NCBI RefSeq assembly: GCF_027857615.1
Contig: NZ_JAQIFT010000028.1
Coordinates: 9,940-73,939, forward strand
Origin: Holtiella tumoricola
GTDB taxonomy: Bacteria > Bacillota > Clostridia > Lachnospirales > Cellulosilyticaceae
Reading direction: 5' to 3'
DNA length: 64,000 bases
Shown: positions 35,510 through 42,191 of the stretch, piece by piece
Layout of the letters: each line of letters opens with the position of its first letter
Numbering within the stretch: position 1 is the first letter of the stretch
The notes under the pieces: generated by a model
What the model was told of the DNA's origin: nothing
Seen by the model: the letters and a program-made list of their open reading frames with translations, nothing else
Database searches by the model: none
Made by a program: the position numbers and the translations under genes

Positions 35510-36289
35510 CTAAGCTTTTAAAGCATCTAAAGCATGCTCTATAAAGAGGTGACGAATAGTTTGACTTTCACCTAGACCTTTTAAGTGGATAATAGGGTCA
35601 ATGTTGTTTTGTTCTAATAGGTTTTTCCAAGAATCAAGTTCATCTCCAGCCATATCGTTAATAGCATGGTCGCCTGCTACTAACATAAAAGGAGCAAGGT
35701 AGGCACGTTTACAGTGAGTTTGTTGGAGCTTTTGAAGTACATCTTCGATAGCAGGAAAGCCCTCTACAGTACCGATGTAGACATTACCATTTACTTGATG
35801 GAACATATACTCTAATGCACAGTAAGCAGGGAATACAGGGTGGAAGGTGCCATGCCCCATAAGGATAAGTGCTTCATCTTGTTTTAATTCAGGGAAGAAG
35901 TCTAGTGTAGCATGAACTGCTTTTTTGTAGTCTTCGATAGTTGTTAATAAAGGTCTGCCCAATTTAATGCTTTTGAATTTGCTACTAAAGGATTCAATTT
36001 CTGAGCTAAGCTTATGATACTCATCTCCACAAATAATGTGTAAGGATTGAATTAAGACTTCCTCGAATCCAGCTTCATAAATAGCATTAAGGGCTTCAAC
36101 TGGGTTAGGTATAATGAGTCCATCACGTTTGGCAAGACGATCAATTACCATTCTAGATGTATAAGCCCTAAAAAAAGTATAATCAGGAAAAGCCAGCTGT
36201 AGATCATGTTCGCACTGTTCAATAGTTTTCTTTCTTGTGTCTTCGTAAGTTGTTCCAAAGCTTACGACTAATAATGCTTTTTTGGTCAT
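35510..36289 (-). CDS. cbiK: Sirohydrochlorin cobaltochelatase CbiK
   Basis: Inserts cobalt into sirohydrochlorin (or precorrin-2) in the anaerobic B12 pathway; 259 residues, class II chelatase. The start KKALLVVSFGTTYEDTRKKTI is characteristic, with the catalytic His in GHGTFHP near residue 145 and a second His, in a GDHAINDMAGD loop near 205. No signal peptide, so cytoplasmic form. Start at the ATG at 36289 behind AAGGAG; a GTG three codons upstream is less likely. It is the first gene behind the riboswitch terminator, so cobalt uptake and insertion are made together. Confidence 0.95.
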   Translation of the reverse strand: MTKKALLVVSFGTTYEDTRKKTIEQCEHDLQLAFPDYTFFRAYTSRMVIDRLAKRDGLIIPNPVEALNAIYEAGFEEVLIQSLHIICGDEYHKLSSEIESFSSKFKSIKLGRPLLTTIEDYKKAVHATLDFFPELKQDEALILMGHGTFHPVFPAYCALEYMFHQVNGNVYIGTVEGFPAIEDVLQKLQQTHCKRAYLAPFMLVAGDHAINDMAGDELDSWKNLLEQNNIDPIIHLKGLGESQTIRHLFIEHALDALKA

Positions 36290-36332
36290 GTTTAACACTC
36301 CTTATAAAATGTAATAAGGGGATAAAGGCAAT

Positions 36333-36357
36333 AAAAAAAGCCCTCTATGGAGGGCTC
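36333..36357 (-). terminator. Terminator of the cobalamin riboswitch
   Basis: On the minus strand, AGCCCTC pairs with GAGGGCT and is followed by a T7 run. It lies between aptamer and cbiK, where it would act as the off switch when B12 is bound. Confidence 0.85.
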
Positions 36358-36424
36358 TATGTAAAAAATGCGCACAAAAAATACACAAAATACATATTAC
36401 CTCCTTTCCCACCGAAAGGGTAAT

Positions 36425-36600
36425 GCATCATTTTAGGTAGGTCTCCTGGCTGACGAATCATCCCAACTGTTCACCTTCCCATACTCCTAGTACAGTGGTT
36501 AAGCTAAGCTTTTGAACAGATGGTCCTCGTCTACAGTAGCGGGGGCTGCAGTGTATCACACGTTTCCCTATTAAGCTAAAGTAGCACCTAAAATTCTTTT
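36425..36600 (-). promoter_or_regulatory. Cobalamin (B12) riboswitch
   Basis: On the minus strand the aptamer core is recognisable: GGGAAnnnnGTG near 36564, GCCCCCGCTACTG (36539-36551), the CCACTG box near 36500, GGGAAGG near 36475 and the conserved AGCCAGGAGACCT (36439-36451). Its ends pair (36431-36440 with 36581-36593). A CCTTTC/GAAAGG hairpin near 36403-36420 and a terminator follow before cbiK. This is about 460 bases of non-coding leader before cbiK and the PAS gene. Confidence 0.93.
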
Positions 36601-36758
36601 GTTTATATATAGATATTATTTAATTAACCATTTTATTATAGTTTAGAGGAAATAAATAATCTAGTATAAAATTTTTATAGGATAATTTACGCTAAGGAGT
36701 TATGCTATAATAAGTTAAGTTATATTCTTATCATGAAGAACAAAGGAGGCAAATCAGT

Positions 36759-37751
36759 GTGTTTCAAGAAATTTATAAAGCATTCTTAGAAAACATTCCT
36801 TGGCCGACATGGATTTCATCAATAGATGCAAAGATATTATTTATAAATAAACCTTATGAAGCAGTATATAATATGAAATTAGAAGAGGTACAAGGAAAAC
36901 ATTTTAAAGAGATTGTACCTGAGAAAATAGCAGAACGTTATTATAATGAACTTATGCAATGTATAGAGAGTAAACAAATTTGTAAAAAAGAAGCATTAGT
37001 GAATGGAAAGTATTTAGAGTGTACTTTGTTTCCTATACTGAATGAAGAAGAAAAGGTAGAGGTTGTAGCAGGGATTATATTTGATGTTACAGAGCAAAAA
37101 GAAAGAGAACAAGAACTACAAAATGGAAAAGATATTTTAAGGACAATTATAGATTCTTTACCAGAAGCTATTTTTTATAAGGATAAAGAGAGTAGATTTC
37201 TAGGTTATAATAAAGCATTCGAAAAGTATTATAATCAACGAGGTATTTATGATATTAAAGGAAGAACGGATCTTGAGATATATGGGGATCAAGAAGTTGC
37301 AAAACAGTTTATAATGTTAGATCAAGAGGTCATGGAGTATAAAGAATCTAAGAGATATGAACAGAAGATTGTAGATGATGATGGGATTATGAGAATAGAG
37401 GAAAATATAAAAGTTCCTGTACTTGGGGAAGATGGAGAAGCTTGGGGAGTAGTAGGACTATCTAGAGACATTACAGATAAAAAAGCATTAGATGAAAAGT
37501 TAAAGTATATTAGTGAAATAGATGCTTTAACGGGTTTATACAATAGATATAGTTTTGAAGAAAAAATAAATCTATATACTAGAGAGGAATATCTGCCATT
37601 AGGAATGATTATGGGAGATGTGAATGGATTAAAGCTAGTGAATGATACATTAGGCCATTTAGAGGGGGATGAACTCTTAAAGAGTATTGCAGAAGTATTA
37701 AAGAAGGTATGTAAAGCAAAAGGCCATGTATTTAGGTGGGGGGGGCGATGA
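36759..37751 (+). CDS. PAS-PAS-GGDEF protein, 5' part of a frameshifted c-di-GMP gene
   Basis: Two PAS domains (about 1-115 and 125-240), a linker that ends in VVGLSRDITDKKALDEKL, then the start of a GGDEF domain with DALTGLYNRYSFEEK and GMIMGDVNGLKLVNDTLGH. The frame stops within the GGDEF motif itself (FRWGGR then stop) because of one surplus G in a G8 run at 37738-37745; with seven Gs it reads FRWGGDEF and joins the next frame to give about 586 residues. So this encodes a truncated, inactive cyclase as it stands. No signal peptide. The start codon is probably the GTG at 36759 behind AAAGGAGG. Confidence 0.8.
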   Translation: MFQEIYKAFLENIPWPTWISSIDAKILFINKPYEAVYNMKLEEVQGKHFKEIVPEKIAERYYNELMQCIESKQICKKEALVNGKYLECTLFPILNEEEKVEVVAGIIFDVTEQKEREQELQNGKDILRTIIDSLPEAIFYKDKESRFLGYNKAFEKYYNQRGIYDIKGRTDLEIYGDQEVAKQFIMLDQEVMEYKESKRYEQKIVDDDGIMRIEENIKVPVLGEDGEAWGVVGLSRDITDKKALDEKLKYISEIDALTGLYNRYSFEEKINLYTREEYLPLGMIMGDVNGLKLVNDTLGHLEGDELLKSIAEVLKKVCKAKGHVFRWGGR

Positions 37752-38517
37752 ATTCTTTATCTTAATTCCTAATTGTACAGAAAGTATGTGCGAGGAAATG
37801 ATGACAGAGATACGTGAATCCTGTGAAAATTATGAGAAACAATTTATTCAATTAAGTATTGCACTAGGAGAAGATGTTAAGTACAACTTAGATGGAAATA
37901 TTTATGATGACATAAGATGTATAGAAGAAAAGGTTTATCGCCAAAAATTACTTGATAAGAAAAGTATGAAAAGTTCGGTACTGCATACGATGAAAAAGAC
38001 TTTAGAAGAAAAAAATATGGAGACTCGTGAGCATGCAGATAGAGTAGCAAATAATGCAGTAAGTATTGGACGAGCTATGGGCTTTAAAATGAGTGAATTA
38101 GATGAATTAGAATTAACAGCGGAGCTTCATGATATTGGGAAAATAACAATAGCAGAAGAGTTACTTTTAAAACCATCTAAGCTTACAGAAGAAGAGTTTG
38201 AGATACTTAAAACTCATGCTGAAAAAGGGTATCGCATTATACATGCATGCGGTGAACTAATTGATGTTGCCAAGTCTGTATTAACCCATCATGAACGATG
38301 GGATGGTAGTGGCTATCCATTAGGGTTAAAAGAAGATGAGATACCTCTTATGGCAAGAATTATTAGTATAGCAGATGCTTATGATGTTATGACTCATGAT
38401 AGAGTATATAAAAGTGCTATAAGCCAAGAAGAAGCCTTTGAAGAGTTGAGGCGTAATGCAGGAACGCAGTTTGATCCTCAGATTGTAGAGGTCTTTATAG
38501 AGTATTTAGTACAGTAA
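37726..38517 (+). CDS. HD-GYP phosphodiesterase with partial GGDEF, 3' part of the frameshifted gene
   Basis: 263 residues: the second half of a GGDEF domain (with GGDEFFILIP) and a complete HD-GYP domain (about 95-262) with EHADRVANNAVSIGRAMG, the metal pair in LHDIGK, HHERWDGSGYP and DAYDVMTHDR. All metal ligands and the GYP motif are present, so the phosphodiesterase half could be active if made. An ATG at 37726 in this frame gives the stated start, but its ribosome site is poor. In the intact form this is the C-terminal half of a PAS-PAS-GGDEF-HD-GYP protein. Confidence 0.78.
   Translation: MYLGGGGDEFFILIPNCTESMCEEMMTEIRESCENYEKQFIQLSIALGEDVKYNLDGNIYDDIRCIEEKVYRQKLLDKKSMKSSVLHTMKKTLEEKNMETREHADRVANNAVSIGRAMGFKMSELDELELTAELHDIGKITIAEELLLKPSKLTEEEFEILKTHAEKGYRIIHACGELIDVAKSVLTHHERWDGSGYPLGLKEDEIPLMARIISIADAYDVMTHDRVYKSAISQEEAFEELRRNAGTQFDPQIVEVFIEYLVQ
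37738..37745 (+). repeat. G8 homopolymer inside the GGDEF motif
   Basis: Eight Gs in a row within an AT-rich gene, exactly at the WGG of the motif. Seven would restore one long frame. It may be a slippage site (phase variation), a real mutation or a read error. Confidence 0.9.
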
Positions 38518-38547
38518 GTGATTTAATTGAGTATATAGGAGAAAAAC

Positions 38548-38784
38548 ATGGAAAGAACAATAGAAATAAGAAGGCCATATAGACACTTCAAAGGGAAACT
38601 TTACTATATACATGACATAGCAGTACATACAGAAACAGAAGAATTAATGGTATCTTATCAAGCATTGTATCCACCATATGGAATGTGGGTTAGACCACTT
38701 AAGATGTTCGTAGAAGAAGTAGAGCCTGGACGTGAAGATAATATAACGGGGCAAAAATATCGCTTTGAACTATATAGAGGATAG
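38548..38784 (+). CDS. DUF1653 domain protein
   Basis: 78 residues, a small cytoplasmic beta protein of the DUF1653 family (with PYRHFKGKLYYIHDIAVHTETEELMVSYQALYPPYGMWVRPLKMF). The family is widespread in bacteria, often with YccJ-like or hydrolase domains nearby, but has no known function. Monocistronic: a strong terminator follows. It has AGGAGAAA upstream. Confidence 0.88.
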   Translation: MERTIEIRRPYRHFKGKLYYIHDIAVHTETEELMVSYQALYPPYGMWVRPLKMFVEEVEPGREDNITGQKYRFELYRG

Positions 38785-38787
38785 GTG

Positions 38788-38821
38788 AAAAGGCTGTTGT
38801 ATAACAGCCTTTTATTTTTTA
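38788..38821 (+). terminator. Terminator after the DUF1653 gene
   Basis: AAAAGGCTGTT pairs with AACAGCCTTTT around GTAT, followed by a long T-rich run. Confidence 0.9.
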
Positions 38822-38840
38822 TAAAGAATATAAAAATCTT

Positions 38841-38866
38841 TCCAACTTACCTAACACGAGTGCGTA
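38841..38866 (+). promoter_or_regulatory. ECF-type promoter of the ECF sigma operon
   Basis: CCAAC (AAC 38844-38846), 16 bases, CGTA (38863-38866), the layout of ECF/SigW promoters (AAC-N16-CGTA). It lies 40 bases before the ECF sigma gene, which suggests self-activation. Confidence 0.65.
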
Positions 38867-38905
38867 TATAATAGTGTAAGACAAAACAAGAAAGGGGGAT
38901 ATGTC

Positions 38906-39412
38906 ATGGATGTGGAGCAGTTGATTGATATGCACAAAGATCAGTTGTATAGGCTATGCTTATATTTAGAAAAGAATCAGGATAAGGCAGATGACCTATT
39001 TCAAGACACTTGGGTAAAGGCAATCGAGAGACTTGCAACCTATGATAAAACAAAAGCTTTTTATCCATGGCTGACCCAGATAGCAGTTAATAACTATAGG
39101 GATAAATTAAGACGTCTAAAGCTAGAGATAAAACGAAGGTGCTATGAACCTGAAGCTGTTATACAAGATAGGAAGAGTGAGGAAGAAAGTATAGAAAGTC
39201 AGCTTGTACATAAAGAGGAGCTCCAATGTGTACAACAAGCATTACAACGTCTAGGAGATAAACATAGATTACCTTTGATACTGACAATGGGAGAGCGCAT
39301 GTCCTATAAAGAGGCTGGAGAAATCTTAGATATTAACGAAGGCTTAGTAAAGTCGAGAGTATATGAAGCAAGGCAAAAACTAAAAAAACTATTAGAAAAG
39401 GAGGGGTTATAA
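38906..39412 (+). CDS. ECF-subfamily RNA polymerase sigma factor
   Basis: 168 residues: sigma region 2 (about 8-75, with YRLCLYLEKNQDKADDLFQDTWVKAIE, YPWLTQIAVNNYRDKLR) and region 4 (about 108-160, with ALQRLGDKHRLPLILTMGERMSYKEAGEILDINEGLVKSRVYEARQKL). The next gene starts on its stop codon and encodes a small two-helix membrane protein, probably its anti-sigma factor. Together with the zinc-ribbon gene that follows they form an envelope-stress type unit. It likely drives its own promoter. Confidence 0.93.
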   Translation: MDVEQLIDMHKDQLYRLCLYLEKNQDKADDLFQDTWVKAIERLATYDKTKAFYPWLTQIAVNNYRDKLRRLKLEIKRRCYEPEAVIQDRKSEEESIESQLVHKEELQCVQQALQRLGDKHRLPLILTMGERMSYKEAGEILDINEGLVKSRVYEARQKLKKLLEKEGL

Positions 39413-39738
39413 TGGATGATAAAAAGTTAGATTATTTATTAGGTGAGCTTTTTGAGGAAGATATACAAGTTGATATGAAACTAGTCTATGCCACAAAGAA
39501 TAAAGTAAGAGAACGGGAATCTATTAAGGAACAGAAAAAAGCATGGTATCCTTTCATACTCGTTATACTCATGAACATCCTTCTTGTTTTAATAGAAGTA
39601 GGGTGCATGCTCTTTTTAGTAGATACACTGAAACAAGCATCAATGATTATTACTATAGGCCTAGGGTTAATGCAAGTACCTGTTGTAGCTTATTTAATAG
39701 GCCAAATTTATTATAAAGAAAATCATAAATTAAAATAG
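39412..39738 (+). CDS. Small membrane protein, probable anti-sigma factor
   Basis: 108 residues: a soluble N-terminal 45 residues (MDDKKLDYLLGELFEEDIQ, charged) that could bind the sigma factor, then two membrane helices (about 45-67 and 75-97). No zinc-binding anti-sigma (HxxxCxxC) motif is present. The role is inferred from the overlap with the ECF sigma gene and its size. Translationally coupled to it. Confidence 0.7.
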   Translation: MDDKKLDYLLGELFEEDIQVDMKLVYATKNKVRERESIKEQKKAWYPFILVILMNILLVLIEVGCMLFLVDTLKQASMIITIGLGLMQVPVVAYLIGQIYYKENHKLK

Positions 39739-39757
39739 ATTAAAGGAGAGATGAGTG

Positions 39758-40597
39758 ATGGTAGGAAGTATAGTGATGACGTTAATGTTAGCAGCCATAA
39801 TGGTGATTCCAATAGGATTAATGATTGCATTAGGTGTAGTAGTTTATAAAGATGCTAAGGCACATCATATGAGTGCAGGGCTATGGACAGCAGTGGCGAT
39901 CCTAGCACCCAACTTTATTGGGGTAATTATCTATTTAGTAGTAAGAAGTAATCAGGAGAAGATTTATACATGTTCTAACTGTGGAGTAGATGTTAAAGAA
40001 GATTATAATATGTGTCCAAACTGTAAATCTGTATTTGAGAAGATATGCCACGTGTGTAAGAGAGCAATTAATAATGATGTAGCGTATTGTCCATATTGTG
40101 GTACAGAAGTAGATGAAGCTGAACAAGTTCAAACAGCAACCAAGGTATCTAAAAAAACAAATATTGTGAAGCCTTTAGCTATTATTGGTGGTATCTTCTT
40201 AGCTTTTGCTCTTATACTTTTTGTTGGAATGTTTTCTATGGCTATAGCTAGTGGAGAGTTTAATAATAGTACTTCTGTATCTGTAATGAGCTATGAAGTA
40301 AGCATGGGAGAGCATCTTAAAGCCGGATTTAAGTATAATGAAGGTCGTGATAGTATTAAACTCGATAGGCAAGTAGGAGAGGTGGTAGGCCTAGAAGGGG
40401 TTATGAATGTGACAAAAGGGAATATTACACTAGATATATTTAACCCAAAAGGTGAAAAAGTTTATACAGAAAAATATGAGGCAAGTGATGTAGAACAACC
40501 AGTTAATATTCAATTAGAGGCCCAGGACTCAGGGAAGTATAAGGTTGCATTGACGATATCAAAAGCTTCTGGTAGCTATGATATAAGAGGAAATTAA
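39758..40597 (+). CDS. Membrane protein with double zinc ribbon
   Basis: 279 residues: two membrane helices at the N-terminus (about 5-27 and 42-65), with PLDc_N-like VYKDAKAHHMSAGLWTAVAILAPNFIGVIIYLVVR, a double zinc ribbon with four CxxC pairs (about 73-118: CSNCGV, CPNCKS, CHVCKR, CPYCGT), a third helix near 145-165, and an extracellular C-terminal domain of about 105 residues. The ribbon would be cytoplasmic. It follows the sigma/anti-sigma pair in the same operon, so it may be the effector or sensor of the stress response. Start at the ATG at 39758 (a GTG one codon earlier is possible). Confidence 0.8.
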   Translation: MVGSIVMTLMLAAIMVIPIGLMIALGVVVYKDAKAHHMSAGLWTAVAILAPNFIGVIIYLVVRSNQEKIYTCSNCGVDVKEDYNMCPNCKSVFEKICHVCKRAINNDVAYCPYCGTEVDEAEQVQTATKVSKKTNIVKPLAIIGGIFLAFALILFVGMFSMAIASGEFNNSTSVSVMSYEVSMGEHLKAGFKYNEGRDSIKLDRQVGEVVGLEGVMNVTKGNITLDIFNPKGEKVYTEKYEASDVEQPVNIQLEAQDSGKYKVALTISKASGSYDIRGN

Positions 40598-40618
40598 ATA
40601 GAGATTAGGTTCATTTTT

Positions 40619-40652
40619 GATAGGCACGGTAAAGAGATCGTGTCTATTTTTT
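40619..40652 (+). terminator. Terminator of the ECF sigma operon
   Basis: TAGGCACG pairs with CGTGTCTA over a 10-base loop, followed by T6. Confidence 0.8.
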
Positions 40653-40795
40653 ATGGCTTTAAGCATCTATATATTTATGTAGTAAGACATAGCAGAATAG
40701 AAAAATTTCGCACAACCTTCACATAGACAACAATTCATCCTCAAATAAGTAGGTCATAATGATACTATAGCAAGTCACGAAAGGAGCAAAATGGC

Positions 40796-41515
40796 ATGAG
40801 CCAAAATGTATTTGAAAGAGTTGAGAAGAAATTTTTGCTTTCTGAAAAACAGTATCAATTATTATTGCAATATATGAATTCCTATATGACTATGGATAGT
40901 TATGGAAAACATACGATTTGTAATATTTATTATGATACACCTACTAATGACCTTATTAGTCACTCTATAGAGAAGCCTAAATATAAAGAAAAACTTCGCT
41001 TAAGAAGTTATGGTACACCTACTAAAAAAGATAAGGTGTATATCGAAATAAAGAAAAAGTATGATGGGATTGTCTATAAAAGGCGTGTACAAATGACCTT
41101 AGAAGAGGCCGAACTCTATTTAAACAGACATATTAAAGCGGCACAGGATAACCAAATTCTAAAAGAAATAGACTATTTTATGGACTTTTACAGACCAATT
41201 CCTAAGCTATATCTTGCTTATGAAAGAATTGCATACTTTGGAAATGAAGACAAAAATGTGCGTATTACTTTTGACCATAATATTAGAAGTAGAGAAGATA
41301 ATCTAAGTTTGGGGAATGGAGATAAAGGGGAGTCACTTTTAAAGGATAAGGAGTACTTAATGGAAGTTAAAGTACCTGGAGCAATGCCTTTGTGGCTTGT
41401 AAATATTATGTCTATGTTAGAAATCTATCCAGTTTCATTTTCTAAATACGGTAATATTTATAAAAATAAAATCTTACAATCAAGGAGAGAAGAACCATGT
41501 TCGGTAGCATTATAG
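40796..41515 (+). CDS. VTC domain protein (polyphosphate polymerase-like)
   Basis: 239 residues, a tunnel-fold domain as in the VTC4 polyphosphate polymerase and its bacterial relatives. Basic and acidic residues typical of the tunnel are seen: ERVEKKFLL near the start, EKLRLRSYGT, KVYIEIKKKYDG-VYKRRV, and a late EVKVPG with SFSKYGNIY. It is encoded with a DUF4956 membrane protein (overlap) and a large carbohydrate-binding lipoprotein, an arrangement common in Firmicutes. Whether it makes polyphosphate or another polymer is not known. Cytoplasmic. Confidence 0.88.
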   Translation: MSQNVFERVEKKFLLSEKQYQLLLQYMNSYMTMDSYGKHTICNIYYDTPTNDLISHSIEKPKYKEKLRLRSYGTPTKKDKVYIEIKKKYDGIVYKRRVQMTLEEAELYLNRHIKAAQDNQILKEIDYFMDFYRPIPKLYLAYERIAYFGNEDKNVRITFDHNIRSREDNLSLGNGDKGESLLKDKEYLMEVKVPGAMPLWLVNIMSMLEIYPVSFSKYGNIYKNKILQSRREEPCSVAL

Positions 41516-42171
41516 ATTTAACTTCAAGTGATTTAACCTTAAAACTAATCGTACTTTGTACAATGACATCTATATTAGCAGGATTTGCGATTTCTTATAT
41601 ATATATGTACACAGGTAAGTACACCAAAAATTTTAGTATTGCTTTGGTCATCTTACCAGTACTTATACAAGTTGTAATTATGCTTGTAAATGGTAATTTA
41701 GGAACAAGTGTAGCAGTGCTTGGGGCCTTTAGCTTAGTACGTTTTCGTTCGGTACCAGGAAGTTCAAAAGAGATTTGTAGTATCTTCTTTGCAATGGCAA
41801 TAGGCCTTGCAACAGGGATGGGGTATTTGACATTTGCACTTTTAGCGACTGTAATCGTAGGCTTAATTTTTGTTATACTCTATAAAACAAGCTTTGGTGA
41901 AGTAAAGCAAGATGAAAAAGAACTAAGAATTACAATTCCAGAAAATCTAGATTACACGGAGATTTTTGATGATTTATTTGAAACGTATACATCAGAGTAT
42001 ACATTAGATAAAGTTAAGACAACAAATTTAGGAAGCATGTATGAACTTCATTACCACATCATATTAAAAGATCAAACAAAAGAGAAAAACTTTATTGATG
42101 ATTTAAGATGTAGAAATGGTAACTTGACCATTATATGCAGTCGTGTTTCTAGTAGAAAAGAAGAATTATAA
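41497..42171 (+). CDS. DUF4956 membrane protein
   Basis: 224 residues with three or four helices in the first 130 (about 20-38, 50-66, 75-90 and 100-122), having LGTSVAVLGAFSLVRFRSVPGSSKEICSIFFAMAIGLATGMG, the hallmark of the family, then a soluble C-terminal domain of about 85 residues. The family is found almost always with a VTC-domain gene, as here (overlap of 19 bases), and is thought to be its membrane partner, perhaps a channel or sensor. The function is not established. Confidence 0.87.
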   Translation: MFGSIIDLTSSDLTLKLIVLCTMTSILAGFAISYIYMYTGKYTKNFSIALVILPVLIQVVIMLVNGNLGTSVAVLGAFSLVRFRSVPGSSKEICSIFFAMAIGLATGMGYLTFALLATVIVGLIFVILYKTSFGEVKQDEKELRITIPENLDYTEIFDDLFETYTSEYTLDKVKTTNLGSMYELHYHIILKDQTKEKNFIDDLRCRNGNLTIICSRVSSRKEEL

Positions 42172-42191
42172 GACAGATAAGGAGATTAAAA

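Noticed and set aside
36235..36423. Plus-strand frame of 62 residues near the cobalamin riboswitch
   Set aside because: It covers the terminator and 5' end of cbiK on the other strand; no ribosome site.
40681..40760. ECF-type promoter before the VTC operon
   Set aside because: An AAC motif is present but no CGTA-like -10 at 16 bases; unlike the one before the ECF sigma gene.
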